Notes: generated by a model from the sequence alone, not told the origin. A DNA stretch of 6,117 bases from Gaiellasilicea sp051005735 (GCA_051005735.1 JBPCJB010000078.1:1-6117); one strand, 5' to 3'. Shown: positions 1-5,185, counted from the first letter of the stretch. Numbers and translations are program-made.

Positions 1-2
1 AA

Positions 3-72
3 GGCCCGACCCTCGCCTGGTTCAAGGACCTGGCGGGAAACCTCCTCTCCGGGATCGGGGTCGAGGAGTTGG
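3..72 (+). pseudogene. Possible C-terminal remnant of a MarR-like regulator
   Basis: The frame starting at base 3 reads as an amphipathic helical stretch containing LAWFKDLAGNLLSGIGVEEL. This resembles the last helices of MarR/PadR-type regulators, where a dimerisation helix is followed by a short segment of the form LLxGxxxEEL. No start is visible because the window begins inside it, and no stop follows at the expected place: the frame runs on into unrelated-looking sequence and then into the hydrolase tail. The likeness is short and by eye only, so the assignment is weak. It could equally be an upstream part of the same open frame with no relation to MarR. Confidence 0.2.
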
Positions 73-84
73 AGGTCGGGTGGG

Positions 85-153
85 GAGTTCGGCATCTACA
101 CCTTTGCCGAGCTCACGCCCGATCCGCGTACCGGTTGCACGGTCTCACCCGCC
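85..153 (+). pseudogene. N-terminal fragment of an LLM-class flavin oxidoreductase
   Basis: The frame with codons beginning at 85 gives EFGIYTFAELTPDPRTG followed by a TVSPA segment. This matches from memory the start of one family of luciferase-like, F420- or FMN-dependent oxidoreductases, which begin MEFGLYTFAELTPDP and continue SPAQRLR into a TIM barrel. Here the likeness stops after SPA and the frame becomes an arginine/serine-rich shadow. There is no in-frame start codon: a GTG at 80 behind GGAGGT (71-76) looks like the old start, but the run of four G at 82-85 puts it out of frame with the fragment. Only about 23 residues of an expected 300 or more remain, so it cannot be functional. 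It abuts the hydrolase tail, which uses another frame. Confidence 0.5.
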
Positions 154-344
154 TCCCGCCGCAGGCGAAGCGCGCGGCCGAGCGCTTCCCCGACGCAGGC
201 CTGCACTGGTTCGAGGCGTGCGGACACTTCCCCCATTGGGACGTCCAGGAGGAGGCGGTCCGCCTGATCCGAGCGAGGGATGGCGAGGACGCGCGCGGGC
301 GTCTAGGCTTTCTGGCGGAGTCTCTCGGAAGGAGGTTGGGATGA
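147..344 (+). pseudogene. C-terminal end of an alpha/beta hydrolase (fragment)
   Basis: This frame, stopping at TGA 342-344, carries RLPPQAKRAAERFPDAG and then WFEACGHFPHWD followed by QEEAVRLI. This is the standard end of alpha/beta-hydrolase-fold enzymes: the last strand, the catalytic histidine in the GHFPHWD loop, and the final helix. In an intact protein a WGxxDxxxP segment with the acid residue would lie just before RLPP, with the nucleophile elbow GxSxG further upstream. Neither is visible; the upstream residues in frame (HLHLCRAHARSAYRLHG) do not look like this fold and coincide with the oxidoreductase fragment in another frame. The tail after RLI is about 25 residues of low-complexity Arg/Gly/Leu sequence. 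The frame stays open upstream to base 3, so a translated chimera is formally possible. I infer a remnant, with an assembly join as the main alternative. Confidence 0.6.
329..335 (+). promoter_or_regulatory. Strong ribosome binding site for the lysine-rich small protein
   Basis: AAGGAGG lies 5 nt before the ATG at 341. It is the best Shine-Dalgarno match in the window and is the main reason for accepting the very short gene behind it. Confidence 0.7.
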
Positions 345-445
345 AGGGTTCGGAGAAGCCGAAGAAGCTCGCGAAGAAGGCGCCGCAGAAGACGCTTAAG
401 GAGAAGCGGAACGAGAAGCGCGCCGCCGCCAAGAAGGGGATCTAG
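341..445 (+). CDS. Small lysine-rich basic protein, 34 aa
   Basis: This is a 34-residue protein with 12 lysines, 2 arginines and only 3 glutamates, so its net charge is about +11. It begins MKGSEKPKKLAKKAPQKTL, continues through KEKRNEKRAAAKK, and has no hydrophobic segment or cysteine. Its ATG overlaps the TGA of the preceding hydrolase frame (ATGA at 341-344) behind a near-perfect AAGGAGG site. Similar very short KxxKKAPQKTLKEKR-type proteins occur in actinobacterial genomes as hypothetical proteins, as far as I recall, with no established function. The composition suggests nucleic-acid or ribosome association, but that is inference. The same frame is open back to base 80, but the upstream part is proline/arginine-rich and looks like a shadow. 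The strong ribosome binding site makes 341 the credible start. Confidence 0.65.
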   Translation: MKGSEKPKKLAKKAPQKTLKEKRNEKRAAAKKGI

Positions 446-456
446 GTGCTCGCCGC

Positions 457-906
457 ATGAGCACGATCGCGGAGATCCTCGCGGAGAAGTCCGGCGACGT
501 GATCAGGATCGACGGCGGCGCCACTGTGTTCGAGGCCGTCAAGGCGATGGTCGAGGCGAACGTCGGCGCGCTCCTGATCACCGACGGCGACGATGCCGAC
601 GACGATGAGAAGATCATCGGCATCTTCACCGAGCGCGACTACCTGCGCCGGATCGCCGTCGAGGGCCGGCGCTCTCGCGACACGAGCGTGAGCGAGGTGA
701 TGCCCTCGCCGGTGCTCGTCGTCAGGCAAGAGACGACCGTCGAGGAGGCGATGGCGCTGATGACCGACCGCCGGATCCGGCACGCGCCGGTTGTCGAGGA
801 GGGCGCCCTCGTCGGGATGATCTCGATCGGCGACCTCGTCAAGTTCACCTCGCAGAAGCAGAGCTACCAGATCCAGTACCTGACCGAGTACATCTCCGCG
901 CGCTAA
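457..906 (+). CDS. Two-CBS-domain protein
   Basis: This is a 149-residue soluble protein consisting almost entirely of a CBS pair (Bateman module). CBS pairs bind adenine nucleotides such as AMP, ATP or SAM and usually act as energy or ligand sensors for a partner protein. The first repeat spans about residues 8-70 and ends GIFTERDYLR; the second spans about 80-140 and ends GMISIGDLVK. Both carry the G-h-x-T/S-x-x-D ribose-phosphate motif (T58/D61 and S123/D126). The linker has the typical VSEVM (78-82). An acidic insert with six aspartates (DGDDADDDE, 43-51) lengthens a loop of the first repeat. No effector domain is attached, so the target is unknown. The ATG at 457 has no close Shine-Dalgarno sequence; GAAGGGGA at 433-440 is too far away. 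It lies 11 nt after the lysine-rich gene, so coupled transcription is possible. Confidence 0.9.
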   Translation: MSTIAEILAEKSGDVIRIDGGATVFEAVKAMVEANVGALLITDGDDADDDEKIIGIFTERDYLRRIAVEGRRSRDTSVSEVMPSPVLVVRQETTVEEAMALMTDRRIRHAPVVEEGALVGMISIGDLVKFTSQKQSYQIQYLTEYISAR

Positions 907-907
907 C

Positions 908-933
908 CCGGAGAGGGTCCCGGCCATCTCCGG
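908..933 (+). terminator. Hairpin just after the CBS gene, possible terminator
   Basis: CCGGAGA (908-914) and TCTCCGG (927-933) form a perfect 7-bp stem starting 2 nt after the CBS stop codon, with a 12-nt loop in which two further G-C pairs can form. There is no T-run, so intrinsic termination is uncertain; it may only protect the 3' end. It also overlaps the purine-rich sequence before the ATG at 941. Confidence 0.35.
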
Positions 934-982
934 TGGAGACATGGCCTGTGCTCAACGCCACGATCTCTGCGATCATCGCGGC

Positions 983-1387
983 GTGTCGAAGCGGCCGCAC
1001 GCACCCGTTCGGGTCCTGATCGTGGACGACCACCGGATCTTCGTCGAGGGGCTCGCCGCGGTCCTCGGTCGCGACGAGCGCTTCGACGTCGTCGGTGCCG
1101 CCTCGAGCGGCCGCGAGGCCGTCGCGCTCGTGCGCGAGACTGCTGCGGACGTCGTCCTGATGGACATGTCGATGCCGGTGCTCGACGGAGTCGCGGCGAC
1201 GCGGAGGTTGCTCGAGGCCCAGCCGGAGCTCCGGATCGTCGCCCTCTCGGGGCACACGGACCGGCTCAGCCGGAAGGCGGCGCTCGAAGCCGGCGCGGCC
1301 GAGTTCGTCTCCAAGAGCGAGGAGCTCGAGGTGCTGGTCGCGACGATTCTGGCGGTGAGCGCGCGTCGCGAGCCGGCCGCCGGCTGA
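983..1387 (+). CDS. Receiver-only response regulator (CheY-like, NarL-type REC)
   Basis: From GTG 983 this is a 134-residue protein that is a single receiver domain. The acidic pair D15-D16 begins the domain in VRVLIVDDHRIF. The phosphoacceptor is D61 in VVLMDMSMPVLDG. The switch hydroxyl residue is S89 in IVALSGH, and the conserved lysine is K111 in EFVSK. All phosphotransfer residues are therefore present. The DDHxxxxxGL pattern is that of NarL/FixJ-family receivers, but the helix-turn-helix output domain is absent; the chain stops about 20 residues after the lysine. It may act through protein contacts or in a phosphorelay. No histidine kinase is encoded nearby. An in-frame ATG at 941 would add 14 residues (ACAQRHDLCDHRG) that look unlike a receiver N-terminus. 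I prefer GTG 983, which starts SKRPHAPVRVL, although neither start has a well-spaced ribosome binding site. Confidence 0.85.
   Translation: MSKRPHAPVRVLIVDDHRIFVEGLAAVLGRDERFDVVGAASSGREAVALVRETAADVVLMDMSMPVLDGVAATRRLLEAQPELRIVALSGHTDRLSRKAALEAGAAEFVSKSEELEVLVATILAVSARREPAAG
1371..1385. terminator. Short hairpin at the convergent gene ends
   Basis: AGCCGG (1371-1376) and CCGGCT (1380-1385) form a 6-bp stem with a 3-nt loop over the end of the response regulator gene. The two convergent genes are separated by only 7 nt. A symmetric GC-rich stem here could slow transcription from either side, but there is no T-run on either strand and GC-rich DNA yields such stems by chance. Confidence 0.25.
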
Positions 1388-1394
1388 CTGCGCT

Positions 1395-2123
1395 CTAGCG
1401 GTTGTGGTTCACGACCTCGACGTTGTTCCCGTCGGGGTCGAGGACGTAGGCGCCGTAGTAGCCCTCGTGGTAGATCGGTCGCTCGCCCGGCGGGCCGTGA
1501 TCCCTGTAGCCGGCCGCGGTCGCCTCACGGTGGAAGCGGTCGACGGCCTCGTTGTCGGCAGCCGGGAACGCGAGATGGACGTTCTCGGTTGGGTGGCCGT
1601 TCGCGACGATCGAGAAGGAGCCGCTGACGCAGGCGAACTGCATCCGGCCTGGTAGGTCGCGGCCGCTCCGAAAGCCCGTCGCGGGCGCGACCGTCTCGTA
1701 GAACCGGGTCGAGGCCTCCAGGTCGGCGACCCGGATCCAGAGATGGTCGATCCCGCGTCGCTCGCGCATCGAGCCGTGATGAACCGCCTCCGCACTGTTC
1801 CCATCCGGATCGAGGAGAAAGGCTCCGTAGTAGTCGTCGCTGTACTGCGGACGCAACCCGGGTGCCCCGTCGTCGGCGTAGCCAGCCTCTGTGCCGACGC
1901 GCCAGAACGCGTCGACGTGCTCGCGCGAGGGCGCCGCGAAGCCGACGTGGAGCCGTCGCGTCACCACCTGCTCGCTCTCCGCCTGCATGAGCGAGAAGTC
2001 GTCCCATTCGGCGAACCGCTCGCCGGAATGCGTCTGCTCGATCCCCAGCTCGGCGAGCACGGTCTCGTAGAAGCGCTCCGACTCGCTCCGATCGGAGACG
2101 CGAGTCGTGACGTGGTCGAACAC
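1395..2123 (-). CDS. Tandem VOC (glyoxalase/bleomycin-resistance fold) protein
   Basis: This 242-residue protein consists of two homologous VOC domains, about residues 1-116 and 124-242. Each begins with DHxxxRVxDxxxSxRFYETV and ends with YYGAxxLDPDGNxxExVxH. Candidate metal ligands repeat with matching spacing: H4, H59, E112 in the first half and H127, H183, E236 in the second. Known relatives include glyoxalase I, extradiol dioxygenases and bleomycin/fosfomycin resistance proteins; the YYGAxxLDPDGNxxE ending is typical of the general VOC hypothetical class, so the reaction cannot be named. There is no signal peptide, so it should be cytosolic. The start is GTG (complement of 2121-2123) with no obvious Shine-Dalgarno sequence. 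It is convergent with the response regulator and divergent from the HExxH protein, so it is probably a single-gene transcript. Confidence 0.9.
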   Translation of the reverse strand: MFDHVTTRVSDRSESERFYETVLAELGIEQTHSGERFAEWDDFSLMQAESEQVVTRRLHVGFAAPSREHVDAFWRVGTEAGYADDGAPGLRPQYSDDYYGAFLLDPDGNSAEAVHHGSMRERRGIDHLWIRVADLEASTRFYETVAPATGFRSGRDLPGRMQFACVSGSFSIVANGHPTENVHLAFPAADNEAVDRFHREATAAGYRDHGPPGERPIYHEGYYGAYVLDPDGNNVEVVNHNR

Positions 2124-2255
2124 CGGACGATGATGCCACGCGGTGGTGGAGCTCGGCTCGCTGGTCGCTGTGGACAGCCGGATCGAACGGCGTCCACCAC
2201 GATCTCCGCGACCGCTCCGGGGCGCTCAGTTCACTTCGTCCAGAAGGCGAGGGCT

Positions 2256-2272
2256 TAACGGCGGCGTAACGG
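2256..2272. repeat. TAACGG direct repeat, one helical turn apart
   Basis: TAACGG occurs at 2256-2261 and again at 2267-2272, an 11-bp period, in the 191-bp divergent intergenic region (2124-2314). Two identical half-sites on the same DNA face could be an operator for a regulator binding as a tandem dimer. With only two copies of a 6-mer, chance is also possible. The rest of the intergenic region shows no clear gene, RNA or strong -35/-10 pair for the minus-strand gene. Confidence 0.25.
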
Positions 2273-2302
2273 ATCGCTCACGCCGTCGTTGCAACTCGGG
2301 GC

Positions 2303-2308
2303 TACTTT
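2303..2308 (+). promoter_or_regulatory. Possible -10 box of a leaderless promoter
   Basis: TACTTT fits the actinobacterial TAnnnT -10 pattern, and its last base is 7 nt before the GTG at 2315, where a transcript would be expected to begin. No Shine-Dalgarno sequence precedes that GTG. Leaderless messages starting at GTG or ATG are common in actinobacteria. No good -35 box is found at 16-18 bp upstream. Confidence 0.35.
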
Positions 2309-2314
2309 CGAGCC

Positions 2315-3274
2315 GTGCGCCGCCTCGCCCTGCTGCTGATTGTTCTCGCCGCGCTTGTCGGCTCGCCGGTCGCGGCTGCGGAGCTGAGGACGAGCACCGA
2401 TCGCGACGGGCGGACGATCACGTTCGACGTCCAAGCCGAGCAGGTCGATGTCGAGTGGTACGCCGAGCTGCTGCGGAACGCCTCGCATGGCGCCGAGATC
2501 GAGCGGGTCACGATCCGGATCGTCACGCCCGAGGCGCTCCGCGAGATCTGCGGCGGCCAGGCGCTCGGGTGCTACGGCGGCCGCAAGGAGGCTGCCCGAA
2601 TCGTGCTCCCCATCGGCAACTCTCCGACTCTCGTCCACACCGTCTACCACGAGTACGGCCACCATCTCGACGCCTGGCGCGGAGTCGCGGCGATCGAGAG
2701 GGAGCCGAACGGCAGCGCCTCGTGGGCAGCGGCCCGCGGGATCCCGGAGCTGCTCGCGGCCGGCAAGGTCGCGCACAACTACTCGCTCGGCTGGGAGCGC
2801 GCGATCGGCGAGATCTTCGCCGAGGACTATGCGCAGCTCCACCAGGAGACGCCGTTCAAGATCTCGTGGCTGGCGCCGCCGACGGAGGCGATCCGGGCGG
2901 CGCTCCGCAGCGATCTCGAGAACGTCCCGGTCGCGCCGACCCCGGTCGAGAACAGGCCTCCGGTCACGATCGCGAAGAACGGGATCCTGCGCTCGGGGAC
3001 GCCCATCGTCGTCCCCTTCGAGCTCCTCGGTCCCGGCCGCCGGGTCACATTCAGCGCGACCCTGGCAGCGAAGACGGCCCGGGCCCGGATGGAGCTTCGC
3101 TGCACCGACGGCCGGAGCGTCACGCGCCTCCTCGGCGGCGCCCGCCGGACCGGAACTATCGACATCGGCGAGCTCGGGCCCGCGCGTTGCACCGCCACCT
3201 TGCGGAGCACGGGCAAGGTCGCGGGGCGGTATTCGACCCGCGTGCGCCTCGCCGTCGAGCCGGCGGCCGCCTGA
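2315..3274 (+). CDS. Predicted secreted HExxH zinc metalloprotease-like protein
   Basis: This is a 319-residue protein with a Sec-type signal peptide: RR at 2-3, a hydrophobic core at about 4-16, and likely cleavage after the AAA at 20-22. The centre holds HEYGHH (112-117), a zinc-peptidase HExxH motif on a helix preceded by LVHTVY. About 50 residues on, GEIFAEDYAQ provides E166 or E170 as a plausible third zinc ligand, as in gluzincins. C79 and C86 may form a disulfide, as may C263 and C292. After a proline-rich linker (about 205-217) the last 100 residues are strand-rich (IVVPFELLG, VTFSATLAA, STRVRLAVE), suggesting a beta-sandwich domain. I do not recognise a named family, and substrate and activity are unknown. 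The GTG start has no ribosome binding site and gives an intact signal peptide. The gene is divergent from the VOC gene, with the transporter operon 97 nt downstream. Confidence 0.75.
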   Translation: MRRLALLLIVLAALVGSPVAAAELRTSTDRDGRTITFDVQAEQVDVEWYAELLRNASHGAEIERVTIRIVTPEALREICGGQALGCYGGRKEAARIVLPIGNSPTLVHTVYHEYGHHLDAWRGVAAIEREPNGSASWAAARGIPELLAAGKVAHNYSLGWERAIGEIFAEDYAQLHQETPFKISWLAPPTEAIRAALRSDLENVPVAPTPVENRPPVTIAKNGILRSGTPIVVPFELLGPGRRVTFSATLAAKTARARMELRCTDGRSVTRLLGGARRTGTIDIGELGPARCTATLRSTGKVAGRYSTRVRLAVEPAAA

Positions 3275-3294
3275 TCTCACGCCTCCCGGCCGAC

Positions 3295-3323
3295 TTGACT
3301 TCCACTGCCAGGTCGCCTTTGAT
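3295..3323 (+). promoter_or_regulatory. Sigma-70-like promoter of the amino acid transporter operon
   Basis: TTGACT (3295-3300) matches the -35 consensus at 5 of 6 positions. After an exact 17-bp spacer, TTTGAT (3318-3323) matches the -10 at 4 of 6. It lies in the gap after the HExxH gene and would place the transcript start near 3330, about 40 nt before the ATPase start. It is the best promoter candidate in the window, and it implies that the transporter genes are transcribed separately from the upstream gene. Confidence 0.6.
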
Positions 3324-3371
3324 CGTGCAGAGCGTGCGGCGGGAGATCCATACGAGGACCGGTTCAAAGAC

Positions 3372-4208
3372 GTGACAGCGTCCGAGTTGGCGATCGTCGG
3401 CGAACCCGACGGCGCGAACGGCGCGGGTCCCGTCGTTCGAGTCGAGGGGGTACGGAAGAGCTTCGGCTCGAACCTCGTCCTCGACGGCGTCGACCTGACC
3501 GTCGCGGCCGGAGACGCGCTCGTGATCATCGGGCGGAGCGGCAGCGGCAAGAGCACGCTGCTCCGTTGTATCAACCTGCTGGAGCCGATCGACGACGGCC
3601 GGATCCTGCTCGAGGGCGACGAGATCACGCGCAGGGGCGTCGACGTCTCGCGGGTCCGCCAGCGGATCGGGATGGTCTTCCAGCAGTTCAATCTGTTTCC
3701 GCACCTGACCGCGATCGACAACGTGACCCTCGCCGCCCGCAAGATCCGCAAGCTCTCGCGCGAGCAGGCCGAGCGGCGCGCCCGCGAGCTCTTGAAGACC
3801 GTCGGCCTCGAGGAGAAGGCGGAGCAGCACCCGCACCAGCTCTCGGGCGGCCAGCAGCAGCGCGTCGCGATTGCCCGCGCGCTGATGATGGAGCCGCACG
3901 TGATGCTCTTCGATGAGGTGACCTCCGCGCTCGACCCGGAGCTCGTCGGCGAGGTCTTGATCGTGATGCGCGACCTCGCGCGGATCGGGATGACGATGCT
4001 CGTCGTCACCCACGAGATGCAGTTCGCCCGAGAGGTGGGCGACCGGCTCGTCTTCATGGACGAGGGTCGGATCGTGGAGGAGGGCGTGCCGGCGGACGTG
4101 CTCGACAATCCGAGCGACGAGCGCACGCGCCGCTTCCTGCGACGTACGCTCCAGCTTCCGGAGTCCCTGGAAGAGTTGACCGTCAACGAAGAAGGAGTCG
4201 AGGAATGA
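3372..4208 (+). CDS. Polar amino acid ABC transporter, ATP-binding subunit
   Basis: This 278-residue cytoplasmic ATPase powers import through the permeases encoded downstream. All nucleotide-site motifs are present: Walker A GRSGSGKST (54-62), Q-loop Q104 in VFQQFNLFPH, signature LSGGQQQR (157-164), Walker B VMLFDE (177-182), D-loop SALD (185-188) and switch histidine H214. The VFQQFNLFPHLT and DExTSALDPELVGEVL wording is that of the GlnQ/HisP/ArtP family for polar amino acids. The Walker B is followed by V183 where P is usual (DEPTSALD); this is a tolerated variant. GTG 3372 is the first possible start after the preceding gene in this frame and leaves about 20 residues before the first strand, slightly longer than typical. 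GAGGA at 3354-3358 is a distant (13 nt) ribosome site. Its stop overlaps the binding-protein start (ATGA), indicating translational coupling. Confidence 0.95.
   Translation: MTASELAIVGEPDGANGAGPVVRVEGVRKSFGSNLVLDGVDLTVAAGDALVIIGRSGSGKSTLLRCINLLEPIDDGRILLEGDEITRRGVDVSRVRQRIGMVFQQFNLFPHLTAIDNVTLAARKIRKLSREQAERRARELLKTVGLEEKAEQHPHQLSGGQQQRVAIARALMMEPHVMLFDEVTSALDPELVGEVLIVMRDLARIGMTMLVVTHEMQFAREVGDRLVFMDEGRIVEEGVPADVLDNPSDERTRRFLRRTLQLPESLEELTVNEEGVEE
4191..4197 (+). promoter_or_regulatory. Ribosome binding site of the solute-binding protein
   Basis: GAAGGAG lies 7 nt before the ATG at 4205, inside the end of the ATPase gene. A strong site here, besides the stop/start overlap, fits high translation of the binding protein. 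Confidence 0.65.
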
Positions 4209-5128
4209 AGAGGATCATCCTGGCCACGGCCGGGGTCGGCCTGATCGCCGTGGTCACAGCCGCACTCGGTCTCGCCCAGCCCACGGCCTCCACCGGTCCC
4301 ACCACGGCGACCCGCGCCGAGGTGGCGGCACCGTTGCCGAAGCTCCCGGCGGAGATCGCGTCCCGAAAGCGGTTCAACGTCGGGGTCAAGTGCGATGCGC
4401 CGCCGTTCGGCTACATCGACGTGCGGGGCAAGAACGCAGGCTTCGACGTCGAGATCGCGAAGTGGTTCGCACGCTTTGCGTTCGGGCGCGAGCAGCGAGT
4501 CTCGTTCACCTGCGCACCCACGCCCGCGCGCGAGCCGCTCCTGACCACGAACCGGGTCGACCTGGTCATCTCGACCTTCACCTACACCGCCGACCGCGAC
4601 ACCCGGATCGACTTCTCGCGCGCCTACTACCGGGCCACGGGTCGTCTCCTCGTCAAGAACGACGGGCCGGTGCAGTCGATCGCCGACATCAAGGGCAGGA
4701 GAGTGTCGACGACGAGCGGCTCGATCTACGACCGCTGGATGAAGCGCTGCCACACGGACACCACGGTGACCGTGACGGACAGCTTCACGAACGCATTGCT
4801 CTCGTTCAACCAGGGCCGGGCGGATGCGCTGAGGTGGGACGACACCGTGCTCGTCGGCGTCGCTGCCGCGGACCGCTCGTCGAAGCTCACAGAGGACACG
4901 TTCCTCGCGCTTCCGTACGGAATCGGGATCAAGCAGGGCAACGTCGCGCTGAAGCGGTGGGTCGACTCGCGGCTCGAGCTGATGCGGAAGAAGGACACCT
5001 TCATGACGATCCTCCGCAACAACGTGCCGGCGCGCTTCGTGTCCGGCTTCTCGCGGAGCATCCTGAGGCCGAACAACACGTTCACGTACGCGGCGCCGGG
5101 CTCGCCGAGCGCGGACACCGTTTGCTGA
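4205..5128 (+). CDS. Amino acid ABC transporter solute-binding protein (family 3)
   Basis: This 307-residue extracytoplasmic binding protein delivers a polar amino acid to the permeases. It has a signal peptide (MKRII, then a hydrophobic stretch at about 4-23) and a Thr/Ala/Pro-rich linker (26-45). The family-3 periplasmic-binding fold follows: FNVGVKCDAPPFGY (57-70), GFDVEIAKWFA (79-89), DLVISTFTYTADRD (119-132) with R131 at the position of the carboxylate-binding arginine, RIDFSRAYY (134-142), and GRADALRWDD (204-213) with D212 or D213 as the likely amino-group ligand. Unusually there is no lipobox cysteine near residues 20-26, although such proteins are normally lipoproteins in single-membrane bacteria. 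Cysteines are at 63, 103, 182 and the very last residue, 307. The ligand cannot be named from this. It overlaps the ATPase gene and is followed by a strong hairpin before permease 1. Confidence 0.93.
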   Translation: MKRIILATAGVGLIAVVTAALGLAQPTASTGPTTATRAEVAAPLPKLPAEIASRKRFNVGVKCDAPPFGYIDVRGKNAGFDVEIAKWFARFAFGREQRVSFTCAPTPAREPLLTTNRVDLVISTFTYTADRDTRIDFSRAYYRATGRLLVKNDGPVQSIADIKGRRVSTTSGSIYDRWMKRCHTDTTVTVTDSFTNALLSFNQGRADALRWDDTVLVGVAAADRSSKLTEDTFLALPYGIGIKQGNVALKRWVDSRLELMRKKDTFMTILRNNVPARFVSGFSRSILRPNNTFTYAAPGSPSADTVC

Positions 5129-5153
5129 GAGCAGTTCGATCGACAACCGAGAC

Positions 5154-5185
5154 GGGAAGCGGCCGCGTACCTGCGGCCGCTTCCC
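5154..5185 (+). terminator. Perfect 13-bp hairpin between binding protein and permease genes
   Basis: GGGAAGCGGCCGC (5154-5166) pairs perfectly with GCGGCCGCTTCCC (5173-5185) around a 6-nt loop. No T-run follows, so it is more likely a partial terminator or an RNA 3'-end stabiliser than a full stop, since permease genes of the same system follow at once. Its 3' arm ends 10 nt before the permease ATG, where the ribosome would bind. Operon-internal hairpins after binding-protein genes are known to raise the ratio of binding protein to membrane subunits. Confidence 0.65.

Noticed and set aside
80..340. N-terminal extension of the lysine-rich small protein back to GTG 80
   Set aside because: The extra 87 residues are a low-complexity Pro/Arg shadow of the hydrolase tail, and the strong ribosome site supports the ATG at 341.
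442..942. Minus-strand open frame opposite the CBS gene
   Set aside because: It is rich in Asp, Arg and His with no domain, and mirrors the CBS codons.
941..982. Upstream ATG start for the response regulator
   Set aside because: The 14 added residues are Cys/His-rich and unlike a receiver start, and the purine-rich site is only 2 nt from the ATG. It cannot be fully excluded.
2289..2294. Palindromic TTGCAA as a -35 box for either divergent gene
   Set aside because: On the plus strand it is only 8 bp from TACTTT; on the minus strand the hexamers at 17-18 bp (CGTTAC, GTTACG) are poor -10 matches.
2448..3371. Upstream extension of the ATPase frame, which could suggest a fused larger protein
   Set aside because: The extension is Ser/Arg-rich shadow sequence of the HExxH gene; the last part has no start codon, and a promoter lies between. 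ATPase homology begins after GTG 3372.
2143..3375. Plus-strand open frame overlapping the HExxH gene
   Set aside because: The product is a proline/arginine-rich low-complexity chain in another frame. The overlapping frame has a signal peptide and HExxH motif.
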